Shown here: in pieces, positions 13,589-21,296 of the stretch | Layout: each line of letters begins with the position of its first letter | How positions within the stretch are numbered: position 1 is the stretch's first letter | NCBI GenBank assembly: GCA_964617355.1 | Contig: CAZTXP010000186.1 | Coordinates: 1-21,296, forward strand | Direction: 5' to 3' | DNA from: CAZTDU01 sp964617355 | GTDB lineage: Bacteria; Pseudomonadota; Gammaproteobacteria; Burkholderiales; SG8-39 | Length of the DNA: 21,296 nt | Program-made: the position numbers and the translations under genes | The notes under the pieces: model-generated | Database searches by the model: none | Seen by the model: only the letters and a program-made list of their open reading frames with translations | Told to the model about the DNA's origin: nothing

Positions 13589-14233
13589 CTACAGGCGCGC
13601 CGCGATCCCCGCCGCCGCGAGTTCGCCGATGCGGCGCAGGTAGAGGGTGCCCATCTCGGCGTAGAAGCGTTGCGAGTCTTCGCTGCCCAGCGCCAGAACG
13701 CCGAAGGGACGCGTCGGCCCGAGCGGCACCAGCGCGAGCGACTTGAGGTGCGCCGACGCCTCGCCGAACCACGACGCGAACGGGCTGCCGGCGGCGTCCC
13801 CGCACTGCGGGCCGCCGAGCGCCTCGCCGGCACTGCGCTGCTCGTCGGTGATCGCGCCGGCCTCGACGAAGTCCACCGGCACCGACTTGCCCCACACGCG
13901 CAGCGCGACGTGCGGCACCGAGAAGTCCTCGCGCAGGTGGAAGTAGAGGCTCTGCGTCAGCGCCGGGAAATCGCGCGCCGCGCCGATCGCGACCGCGAGG
14001 CGGTGCACCTTCTCGCTGATCGCGTCGTTCTCCTCGGCGTAGCGGATGAGTTCCGCGAGCTTGCCCTCCAGCCCCTTCAGCTTCTCGCGCAGCGACACCA
14101 TCTGGCGCTCGACCAGCGGGATCGCGCGCCCGCCGTGCGGGTGCGGCACGAGCAGCGACTCGAGGAGGTCCGGGCGCTCGCCGAAGAACTCCGGGTTGGC
14201 CTTGAGGAACTGCGCGACTTCTTCGGGGGACAT
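13589..14233 (-). CDS. DUF484 family protein (YigA-like)
   Basis: A 214-residue cytoplasmic protein of the DUF484 family, conserved between dapF and xerC in many proteobacteria (yigA in E. coli) and of unknown function. The N-terminal MSPEEVAQFLKANPEFFGER is the family hallmark. A helical, coiled-coil-prone segment (QMVSLREKLKGLEGKLAELI, about 45-65) is followed by a GAF-like sensory domain to the C-terminus. The ATG at 14233 has AGGAAGG at proper spacing and lies 13 bases after the dapF stop. It is probably co-transcribed with both neighbours. No ligand-binding residue can be assigned from the sequence. Confidence 0.9.
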   Translation of the reverse strand: MSPEEVAQFLKANPEFFGERPDLLESLLVPHPHGGRAIPLVERQMVSLREKLKGLEGKLAELIRYAEENDAISEKVHRLAVAIGAARDFPALTQSLYFHLREDFSVPHVALRVWGKSVPVDFVEAGAITDEQRSAGEALGGPQCGDAAGSPFASWFGEASAHLKSLALVPLGPTRPFGVLALGSEDSQRFYAEMGTLYLRRIGELAAAGIAARL

Positions 14234-14246
14234 GCGTTCCTTCCTG

Positions 14247-15080
14247 CTAGAACTCGATGGTGCCCGCAAACACGGTGTGTGCCGGGCCCTTCATCCGCAC
14301 GGCATTGTCGCCGCCGGCCCATTCGATGGTCAACGTGCCGCCGCGCGTCTCGACGCGCACCGGCGAATCGAGCCGGCCGAGGCGGATGCCGGCCACCGCG
14401 GCGGCGCAGGCGCCGGTGCCGCAGGCCAGCGTCTCGCCGGCACCGCGCTCGTAGACACGCAGCCGGGCTGAATGGCGGTCGACAACCTGCAGGAACCCGG
14501 CGTTCACGCGGCGCGGGAAGCGCGCGTGGCGTTCAACGAGCGGGCCGTCCGCGGCCACCGGCGCGGCATCGACGTCGTCGACGAACCGGACCGCGTGCGG
14601 ATTGCCCATCGACAGCACGGCGACGTCGACGGCGCGTCCGCCGAGGTCGATAGACTGCACCAGCGCGTCGCGCTCGGCGACGAAGGGCACGCGGGCCAGG
14701 TCGAAGATCGGCGCGCCCATGTCCACGCTGACCTCGCCGTCGTCCTCGAGCCGCGGCGCGATCACGCCGGCGAGCGTCTCGACGCGGATCTCGCGCTTCG
14801 TGGCCAGCCCGCGCTCGTGCACGAAGCGCACGAAGCAGCGGGCCCCGTTGCCGCATTGCTCGACCTCGCCGCCATCGGCGTTGAAGATGCGGTAGCGGAA
14901 ATCGGCGCCGCCACCCGAGGCCGGCTCTACGACGAGTACCTGGTCGCAACCGACGCCGAAGTGGCGATCGGCCAGCCGCCGCAACTCCTCGGCCGAAAGG
15001 TCGAACGCATGCCGCGTGCAATCGAGCACGACGAAGTCGTTGCCCGCGCCCTGCATCTTCCAGAACTCGACGCGCTTCAT
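14247..15080 (-). CDS. dapF: Diaminopimelate epimerase
   Basis: DapF converts LL- to meso-diaminopimelate, needed for lysine and peptidoglycan, in a cofactor-free two-cysteine mechanism. The 277-residue protein shows KMQGAGNDFVVLD (8-20), the first catalytic Cys76 in GGEVEQCGNGARC, SMGNPHAVRFV (157-167), and the second catalytic Cys220 in ETLACGTGACAA. Length is standard. The ATG at 15080 overlaps the stop of the CoA-binding-protein gene as ATGA, and the DUF484 gene follows. Confidence 0.97.
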   Translation of the reverse strand: MKRVEFWKMQGAGNDFVVLDCTRHAFDLSAEELRRLADRHFGVGCDQVLVVEPASGGGADFRYRIFNADGGEVEQCGNGARCFVRFVHERGLATKREIRVETLAGVIAPRLEDDGEVSVDMGAPIFDLARVPFVAERDALVQSIDLGGRAVDVAVLSMGNPHAVRFVDDVDAAPVAADGPLVERHARFPRRVNAGFLQVVDRHSARLRVYERGAGETLACGTGACAAAVAGIRLGRLDSPVRVETRGGTLTIEWAGGDNAVRMKGPAHTVFAGTIEF

Positions 15081-15496
15081 GCCGCCGCCACCAGCCGGCG
15101 ACGGTCGACCGCGATGCAGCGATCCATCACCACCGTCATGCCGGCGGCGCGCGCGCGCTCGGCGGCCGGCTCGTTGACGATGCCCTGCTGGATCCAGATC
15201 GCGGGCAATCCGAGCGCGATGCACTCGTCGACGATCGGCCCGATCTCGTCGGTGGCGCGGAACACGTCGACGAGATCCACGCGATCGGGAATGTCGGAGA
15301 GCCGCGCGTAGGCGCGCTCGCCAAGCACTTCGGACACCGCGGGCCGTACCGGGATCACTCGGTAGCCCCACTCCTGCAAGCGCTTCGCGATGCGGTGGCT
15401 CGGCCGCGCGGCATCCGGCGACAGGCCGACGACGGCGACGGTCTTCGTGCGCTCGAGCAGCGCGCGCATCTCGTCGTCGGAAGGATTCTGGAACAC
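15077..15496 (-). CDS. CoA-binding domain protein, YccU family
   Basis: A 139-residue single-domain Rossmann protein of the CoA_binding_2 type. VAVVGLSPDAARPSHRIAKR (21-40) is the nucleotide-binding turn, followed by GYRVIPVRP, and later GLPAIWIQQGIVNEPAAE and AGMTVVMDRC, all typical of the YccU family. Members bind CoA in structures, but a cellular function is not established. The start is a GTG ten bases after the lpxL stop, with only a weak AGAG upstream, so translation may depend on lpxL. Its stop overlaps dapF. No other plausible identity. Confidence 0.9.
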   Translation of the reverse strand: MFQNPSDDEMRALLERTKTVAVVGLSPDAARPSHRIAKRLQEWGYRVIPVRPAVSEVLGERAYARLSDIPDRVDLVDVFRATDEIGPIVDECIALGLPAIWIQQGIVNEPAAERARAAGMTVVMDRCIAVDRRRLVAAA

Positions 15497-15506
15497 GGTC
15501 GCTACT

Positions 15507-16367
15507 CTAATAGAAACGCGCCTCGCCCTCGGGCCGCGTCTTGAACCGCTTGTGCATCCAGTAATACTGCTCCGGCATCTCCCGCACGCGCTCCTCGATG
15601 AAGGCGTTCATGCGCCGCGCGTCCGCCGCGGGATCGGGCCCCGGGAAGTCCGTCCACGCCGGGTAGAAGCGCGTCACGTAGCCCTCGCCTCCCGGCAGCA
15701 TGCGGGTGACGCAGGGCACGACCTTGGCGCCGGTCTCGCCCGCGATGAACGGCAGTCCCGTGATCGTCGCCGCTGGCACGTCGAAGAAGGGAACGAACAC
15801 TGCGCGATGCAGGCCGTAGTCGAGGTCGGGCAGGTAGTAGTAGTACGCGCCGCCCTCGAGCGCCGCGAGCGATGCGCGCAGGCCCTGCTGGCGCGTGTAG
15901 AGGTGCGCGCGCCCGAAGCGCGAACGGCTGCGTTCCAGCATCGCCTCGAAGCGCGGGTCCTTCTGGCGCGAGTGCAGCATCGCGACGTCGTGCTCCAGCG
16001 CGATGCGCGTGAATCCCATGTCGAGGCCGACGAAGTGCGGCGCGAAGAGGATCACTCGCCCCTCGCGCGGCAGGTGCTCGAGCCCTTCGAGCCGCACCGT
16101 GCGGGCGACGCGCTCGCGCGATCCCCACGCGAGGATGCCCCGCTCGACGAACGCGCGCACGAACGCGCGCCAGTGCGCGCGCGCGAGCCTTTCCCGAGCT
16201 GCGTCGTCCAGCTCCGGAAAGCATCTTGCAAGGTTGATCCGCGTCACTTTTCGACGCTCGGCGACGAGCCGGAACATCAGTTCGCCGGCCGCCGCGCCGA
16301 GGCGCGAAAGCACCGCGAGCGGCAGCCCGTGCACGCACCACAGCAGCCCGAAGACGAGGCGGCTCAA
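15507..16367 (-). CDS. lpxL: Lipid A biosynthesis acyltransferase, LpxL/HtrB family
   Basis: An inner-membrane-associated enzyme that adds a secondary acyl chain to the lipid A precursor. With the TTG start it has 286 residues: an N-terminal hydrophobic anchor (LVFGLLWCVHGLPLAVL, 4-20), RKVTRINLARCFPEL (39-53), the catalytic HX4D motif H111-FVGL-D116, a YLPDLDYG block, and a C-terminus YWMHKRFKTRPEG that closely matches the E. coli LpxL end. The frame is open to 16478, but that overlaps metK. TTG at 16367 is chosen because a ten-codon ORF with a good Shine-Dalgarno ends on it (TTGA); GTG at 16334 is an alternative. It is divergent from metK and heads the run to dapF. Confidence 0.87.
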   Translation of the reverse strand: MSRLVFGLLWCVHGLPLAVLSRLGAAAGELMFRLVAERRKVTRINLARCFPELDDAARERLARAHWRAFVRAFVERGILAWGSRERVARTVRLEGLEHLPREGRVILFAPHFVGLDMGFTRIALEHDVAMLHSRQKDPRFEAMLERSRSRFGRAHLYTRQQGLRASLAALEGGAYYYYLPDLDYGLHRAVFVPFFDVPAATITGLPFIAGETGAKVVPCVTRMLPGGEGYVTRFYPAWTDFPGPDPAADARRMNAFIEERVREMPEQYYWMHKRFKTRPEGEARFY

Positions 16368-16396
16368 GAGGGCCGGAGGGGAAGGAGGAACGGCAT
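16364..16396 (-). CDS. Ten-codon upstream ORF overlapping the lpxL start
   Basis: The minus strand has AAGGA, eight bases, then ATG (16396) and the codons for MPFLLPLRPS followed by TGA (16364). The TGA shares three bases with the proposed TTG start of lpxL (TTGA). lpxL itself lacks a Shine-Dalgarno, so reinitiation after this short ORF would explain its translation. Alternatively the peptide is the true lpxL N-terminus separated by a frame change. Not verified by any homology. Confidence 0.4.
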   Translation of the reverse strand: MPFLLPLRPS

Positions 16397-16399
16397 CTC

Positions 16400-16408
16400 T
16401 GGTATCCT
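16400..16408 (+). promoter_or_regulatory. Extended -10 promoter element of metK
   Basis: TGGTATCCT fits the extended -10 pattern TGnTAnnnT. No good -35 is seen, as expected for extended -10 promoters. Predicted initiation falls at about 16414-16416, just at a run of seven T (16416-16422), with the metK ATG some 20 bases further. No SAM riboswitch fits in so short a leader. Confidence 0.45.
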
Positions 16409-16433
16409 TGCGCTCTTTTTTTCGGGCGAGATC

Positions 16434-17591
16434 ATGAGCGAATTCCTCTTCACCTCCGAATCGGTTTCCGAAGGCCACCCGGACAAGGTCGCGGACCAGA
16501 TTTCCGACGCCGTGCTGGACGCGATTCTAAAGCAGGACAAGACCTCCCGCGTCGCCGCGGAGACGCTGGTCAAGGACAACCTCGTCGTGCTCGCGGGCGA
16601 GATCACGACGCGCGCGCAGGTGAATTACCAGGACGTCGCGCGCCAGACGATCCGCCGCATCGGCTACACCGACCCGGCGATCGGCTTCGACGCCGACACG
16701 TGCACGGTGCTCCTCGCCTACGGCCAGCAGTCGCCCAACATCGCGCAGGGCGTCGACGAGGGCAAGGGCCTGGACCTGGAACAGGGCGCCGGCGACCAGG
16801 GCCTGATGTTCGGCTACGCCTGCGACGAGACGCCAAGCCTGATGCCGCTCGCGATCTACCTCTCGCACCGCCTCGTCGAGCGCCAGTCGGAACTTCGCCG
16901 CGACGGTCGCCTCGCGTGGCTGCGCCCGGACGCGAAGTCGCAGGTCACCGTGCGCTACTCGGGCGGCAAGCCCGTGGCGATCGAGACCGTCGTGCTGTCG
17001 ACGCAGCACAAGCCCGGCATGACCCACAAGCAGATCGAAGAGGCGGTGATCGAGCAGGTCATCAAGCCCGTGCTGCCGAAGGAGTTGATCAAGGGCAACG
17101 TGAAGTACCTCGTCAACCCGACGGGCGACTTCGAGATCGGCGGCCCGAAGGGCGACTGCGGCCTCACCGGCCGCAAGATCATCGTCGACACCTACGGCGG
17201 CTCGGCGCCGCACGGCGGCGGCGCGTTCTCGGGCAAGGATCCGTCGAAGGTCGACCGCTCGGCCGCGTACGCGGCACGCTACGTCGCCAAGAACATCGTC
17301 GCCGCGGGCCTCGCGTCGAAGTGCCTGGTGCAGGTGTCGTACGCCATCGGCGTCGCGCGCCCGACCAGCGTGATGGTCACCACCGAAGGCACGGGCAAGA
17401 TCTCCGACGAGAAGCTCGCCAAGCTGGTGCAGGAGCACTTCGACCTGCGCCCGAAGGGCATCGTGCAGATGCTGGATCTGCTGCGCCCGATCTACGAGAA
17501 GACCGCCGCCTACGGCCACTTCGGCCGCGAGGAGCCGTCGTTCTCGTGGGAAAAGACGGACAAGGCCGCCGCGCTCAAGTCGGCGGCGTAA
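16434..17591 (+). CDS. metK: S-adenosylmethionine synthase
   Basis: MetK forms SAM from methionine and ATP, the methyl donor for cellular methylation. The 385-residue protein has all family landmarks: SEGHPDKVADQISD (12-25) with ATP-binding His15 and Mg-binding Asp17, the GAGDQGLMFGYA signature near 118-129, GDCGLTGRKIIVDTYGG, and the phosphate-binding GGGAFSGKDPSKVDRSAAY. The ATG at 16434 has only a weak GCGAG upstream. It is the first plus-strand gene, divergent from lpxL, and is followed by a strong hairpin that may separate it from the XRE gene. With ahcY and metF it covers most of the activated-methyl cycle. Confidence 0.98.
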   Translation: MSEFLFTSESVSEGHPDKVADQISDAVLDAILKQDKTSRVAAETLVKDNLVVLAGEITTRAQVNYQDVARQTIRRIGYTDPAIGFDADTCTVLLAYGQQSPNIAQGVDEGKGLDLEQGAGDQGLMFGYACDETPSLMPLAIYLSHRLVERQSELRRDGRLAWLRPDAKSQVTVRYSGGKPVAIETVVLSTQHKPGMTHKQIEEAVIEQVIKPVLPKELIKGNVKYLVNPTGDFEIGGPKGDCGLTGRKIIVDTYGGSAPHGGGAFSGKDPSKVDRSAAYAARYVAKNIVAAGLASKCLVQVSYAIGVARPTSVMVTTEGTGKISDEKLAKLVQEHFDLRPKGIVQMLDLLRPIYEKTAAYGHFGREEPSFSWEKTDKAAALKSAA

Positions 17592-17602
17592 AGACCGGCC
17601 GG

Positions 17603-17626
17603 GGCTGGTGCGAAAACGCACCAGCC
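17603..17626 (+). terminator. Hairpin after metK, possible terminator
   Basis: GGCTGGTGCG and CGCACCAGCC form a perfect 10-bp stem around an AAAA loop, 11 bases after the metK stop. No U tract follows, so this is either a Rho-assisted terminator, an mRNA 3'-end stabiliser or a pause hairpin rather than a classic intrinsic terminator. Confidence 0.6.
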
Positions 17627-17700
17627 TCCAGTGCCGGCGTGATCCGGGCAGGGCCCCGGGTGCTACGTTATCCCTTCGTCCATCCGGCGGAGGGTTCCCC

Positions 17701-18480
17701 ATGCCGCAAACCGCGGCGCTCGTCGATGCGCTGAAGTCCGAATTGCGCGCGCGCAAGCTCACCTACGCGCAGGTCGCGTCGCACCTCGCGATGAGCGAGG
17801 CGAGCGTCAAGCGCATGTTCTCGCGCAACGAGTTCACGCTCGAGCGCATCGACGCCATCTGCGCGTTCCTCGGCGTCGAGTTCACCGACCTCGCGCGCAC
17901 GCTCGGCGGCGCGCCCGACGGCGAGGTGTCCCGGCTCACCGAGTTGCAGGAAAAGGAACTCGTCGCCGACCCGAAGCTGATGCTGGTCGCGCTCTGCACG
18001 CTCGCGCAAATGCCGTTCGAGCGCATCGTGTCGGACTACGACCTGACCGAGGCCGAGTGCGTGAAGCTGCTGCTGCGACTCGACCGGTTGAAGTTCATCG
18101 AGCTGCTGCCCGGGAACCGCATCCGGCTGCTCGCCAGCCGGGCGTTCGCGTGGATCCCGGACGGGCCGATCCAGCGGCTCTTCAAGGCGCAGCTGTCGCA
18201 GGATTTCCTCAAGAGCAGCTTCGGCGGCGAACAGGACACGCTGGTCCTCGTGAACGGCACCGTGTCGAAGGCCACCGCCGCGATGCTGCACGCGCGCCTG
18301 CGGCGCGTCGCCAGCGACCTCGCCGAGAAACGCATCGACGATGCGAAGCTGCCGACGACCGAGCGCGTGCCGCTGACGCTGCTGGTCGCCGCGCGACCCT
18401 GGGAGCCCGAGTACCTCGCGCGCTACCGGCGAAAGCGCGCCGGGGCGGCCCGGTTGGCGACCCCCGGACGGGCGTTGTAG
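17701..18480 (+). CDS. XRE-type helix-turn-helix regulator of unknown target
   Basis: A 259-residue cytoplasmic protein. Residues about 5-65 form a Cro/CI-type helix-turn-helix: LTYAQVASHLAMSEASVKRMF is the HTH core and LERIDAICAFLGVEF follows. Residues about 95-135 (FERIVSDYDLTEAECVKLLLRLDRLKFIELLP) look like a winged-helix second module, and the rest is mixed alpha/beta without a recognisable ligand domain. The ATG at 17701 has GGAGGG at good spacing. The frame is open to 17608, but that part is the metK trailer. Its stop codon is part of the ahcY -10 box. Its place between metK and ahcY suggests, but does not prove, control of methyl-cycle genes. Confidence 0.85.
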   Translation: MPQTAALVDALKSELRARKLTYAQVASHLAMSEASVKRMFSRNEFTLERIDAICAFLGVEFTDLARTLGGAPDGEVSRLTELQEKELVADPKLMLVALCTLAQMPFERIVSDYDLTEAECVKLLLRLDRLKFIELLPGNRIRLLASRAFAWIPDGPIQRLFKAQLSQDFLKSSFGGEQDTLVLVNGTVSKATAAMLHARLRRVASDLAEKRIDDAKLPTTERVPLTLLVAARPWEPEYLARYRRKRAGAARLATPGRAL

Positions 18481-18483
18481 AAT
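18454..18483 (+). promoter_or_regulatory. Sigma70-type promoter of ahcY
   Basis: TTGGCG (-35, four of six consensus bases), an 18-base spacer and TAGAAT (-10, five of six) end at 18483. The -10 box begins with the TAG stop of the XRE gene. Initiation would fall near 18490, a few bases before the riboswitch begins, which supports the assignment. Confidence 0.6.
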
Positions 18484-18493
18484 CGCGGCCTCA

Positions 18494-18567
18494 GCTTCGA
18501 GGAGCGTTGCGACGGGGGTCCTCCCCGCCAGGCTCGAAGCGGCCGAACAGGCTTTGCAACGGCGCTC
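18494..18567 (+). promoter_or_regulatory. S-adenosylhomocysteine (SAH) riboswitch
   Basis: The aptamer pseudoknot is visible. P1 pairs GCTTCGAG (18494-18501) with CTCGAAGC (18533-18540). P2 is CGGGG/CCCCG around 18513-18527, followed by the conserved GCCAGGCTCG. The pseudoknot pairs GAGCG plus TTGC (18502-18510) with GCAA and CGCTC (18556-18567). The order and the GAGGAGCG...GCCAGGCTCG...AACGGCGCTC core match the known SAH class, which turns on ahcY when SAH accumulates. About 70 bases follow before the Shine-Dalgarno without a U tract, so control is probably at translation or by anti-terminator-independent folding. Confidence 0.92.
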
Positions 18568-18648
18568 GTTGAACCGCGACTCGCGCGGGACGACGGGCCG
18601 GAATGTCCCCCCTCCCCCGCACCGGGTCGCTCGACAAGGAGTGACACC

Positions 18649-20073
<1,425 letters not shown>

Positions 20074-20086
20074 GCCGGGTGCGGCG

Positions 20087-20929
20087 GTGACGGGCCGGAC
20101 CTACAGCTTCGAGTTCTTCCCGCCGCGCACGGCGGCGGGCAAGGAGAAGCTCCGCGCGACCTGGCGGCAGCTGGGCACGCTCGGGCCGAAGTTCTTCTCG
20201 GTGACCTTCGGCGCCGGCGGCTCGACGCAGGCCGGCACGCTGGAGACGGTGCAGGAGATCGGGCGGGACGGCTTCGAGGCCGCGCCGCACCTCTCCTGCG
20301 TCGCCTCGACGAAGCAGGACATCGCCGGGATCCTGGACCAGTACAAGGCCAGCGGCATCCGCCACATCGTCGCGCTGCGGGGGGACCTGCCCTCGGGCGT
20401 GGCGATGGCGGGCGAGCTGCGCCATGCGGATGAGCTGGTGGCCTTCATCCGCGAGCGCACGGGCGACTGGTTCAACGTCGAGGTGGCCTGCTATCCGGAA
20501 TACCACCCGCAGACGCGCAACGCGGCGGATGAAGTGAAGAACTTCAAGCGCAAGGTGGACGCGGGCGCCAACGGCGCCATCACGCAGTATTTCTACAACG
20601 CGGACGCGTACTTCAGGTTCGTGGACGAGTGCAGGAAGGCCGGCATCGCGCTCCCGATCGTGCCGGGGATCATGCCGATCGTGAATTTCTCGCAGCTGGC
20701 GCGGTTCTCGGACGCCTGCGGCGCGGAGATCCCGCGCTGGATGCGGATCAAGCTGGAGGGCTACCGCGACGACAGCGCCTCGATCCGCGCCTTCGGCATC
20801 GACGTGGTCTCGGCGCTGTGCGAGAAGCTGCTCGCCGCCGGCGCGCCGGGGCTGCATTTCTACACGCTGAACCACGCCGAGCTGACGACGGCGATCTGGC
20901 AGAAGCTGGGGCTTCCTACCCGCGCCTAG
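20087..20929 (+). CDS. metF: 5,10-methylenetetrahydrofolate reductase
   Basis: MetF reduces 5,10-methylene-THF to 5-methyl-THF using FAD and NADH, supplying the methyl group for homocysteine remethylation. The 280-residue protein starts with YSFEFFPPRTAAGKEKL, the classical MetF N-terminus with the catalytic Glu in FEFFPP. It continues with FSVTFGAGGST, HLSCVAS, IVALRGDLP, the NFKRKVDAGANGAITQYFYN block and VPGIMPIVNFSQLARFSDACGAEIP. The start is a GTG at 20087, 13 bases after ahcY, with only a weak site, so translation is probably coupled and under the same riboswitch. Homocysteine from AhcY is the acceptor in the next step. Confidence 0.96.
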   Translation: MTGRTYSFEFFPPRTAAGKEKLRATWRQLGTLGPKFFSVTFGAGGSTQAGTLETVQEIGRDGFEAAPHLSCVASTKQDIAGILDQYKASGIRHIVALRGDLPSGVAMAGELRHADELVAFIRERTGDWFNVEVACYPEYHPQTRNAADEVKNFKRKVDAGANGAITQYFYNADAYFRFVDECRKAGIALPIVPGIMPIVNFSQLARFSDACGAEIPRWMRIKLEGYRDDSASIRAFGIDVVSALCEKLLAAGAPGLHFYTLNHAELTTAIWQKLGLPTRA

Positions 20930-20975
20930 GGCTTGCCGGGGGCGGGTTCCCTTCGACCTGCGCTATGCTGCGACG

Positions 20976-21296
20976 ATGAAGCTGTCTTCCTTCGAGGCCG
21001 TCGCCGGAGCGCTGAATCGGGCTGGCGTGCGCTACCTGGTCGCCGGCGGGTTGGCGGTCAACGCGCATGGCTACGTGCGCTTCACGCACGACGTGGATCT
21101 CGTCCTTCGGCTCGACCCGGCGAACATCCTTCCCGCATTCGACGCCCTGGCGGGCCTGGGCTATCGACCTCTGGTGCCCGTGACGGCGTCGCAGTTCGCG
21201 GATCCCGACCAGCGCGCCGCCTGGATCCGGGACAAGGGCATGACGGTGCTGAACTTCCATAGCGACCGGTATCCGACAGCCACGGTGGACATCTTC
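20976..21296 (+). CDS. Nucleotidyltransferase-fold protein, AbiEii/DUF6036-like (N-terminal part)
   Basis: The reading frame has 107 codons to the window end without a stop. The N-terminus LNRAGVRYLVAGGLAVNAHGY (13-33, read in part) and the motif THDVDLVL (37-44) fit the DNA-polymerase-beta-like nucleotidyltransferase fold, with a GG helix followed by a metal-binding Asp-x-Asp. Families with this start include AbiEii toxins, DUF6036 proteins and small MNT-type antitoxins or kanamycin-nucleotidyltransferase relatives. Which one cannot be decided without the C-terminus. A TATGCT box ends six bases before the ATG, and no Shine-Dalgarno is visible. It is probably not part of the metF operon. Confidence 0.72.
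   Translation, partial: MKLSSFEAVAGALNRAGVRYLVAGGLAVNAHGYVRFTHDVDLVLRLDPANILPAFDALAGLGYRPLVPVTASQFADPDQRAAWIRDKGMTVLNFHSDRYPTATVDIF

Noticed and set aside
16383..16412. Sigma-54 type promoter before metK (GG...GC near TTGC)
   Set aside because: The GG-to-GC spacing is not the required ten bases, so the similarity is accidental.
16400..16433. A SAM riboswitch in front of metK
   Set aside because: The leader is only about 20 bases and shows no conserved aptamer; the riboswitch in this window is the SAH type before ahcY.

Overview
The window reads as a G+C-rich betaproteobacterial chromosome segment (Burkholderiales/Rhodocyclales-like). This rests on gene order and protein signatures: argB beside a HAD nucleotidase, hslVU with a short propeptide on HslV, dapF-DUF484-xerC, and an ahcY preceded by an SAH riboswitch. 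Genes are packed with small gaps or 4-base ATGA overlaps, and no gene-free stretch exceeds about 170 bases. I saw no insertion sequence, CRISPR array, tRNA or rRNA. All genes up to about 16.4 kb lie on the minus strand; metK and everything after it lie on the plus strand.

Region 1 (1-4632, minus): a STAS-like protein, the HslV/HslU protease, a small heat-shock protein with its own RpoH-type promoter and terminator, argB, and the first 26 codons of a HAD phosphatase.

Region 2 (4666-11445, minus): an eight-gene block that looks dedicated to metal (most likely zinc) acquisition. In transcription order it encodes a His-rich periplasmic protein, a Fur-family regulator (probable Zur), a CobW-type GTPase, a LolD-like ABC ATPase, an FtsX-like permease with a histidine-rich periplasmic loop, a DUF3299 protein, a DUF2946-like Cys/His protein and a ZnuD-like TonB-dependent receptor. 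The regulator's Shine-Dalgarno lies inside a palindrome that can be read as an operator or as an RNA hairpin. This is the most interesting system in the window.

Region 3 (11479-16396, minus): housekeeping genes lpxL, CoA-binding protein, dapF, DUF484 protein, xerC and rlmI, probably one long transcript. A ten-codon upstream ORF ends on the lpxL start.

Region 4 (16400-20929, plus): the activated-methyl cycle. MetK makes S-adenosylmethionine (SAM), AhcY removes the S-adenosylhomocysteine (SAH) left by methyltransferases such as RlmI, and MetF supplies 5-methyl-THF for remethylating homocysteine. An XRE-type regulator of unknown target sits between metK and ahcY, and the SAH riboswitch precedes ahcY. 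The window ends inside a nucleotidyltransferase-fold gene.
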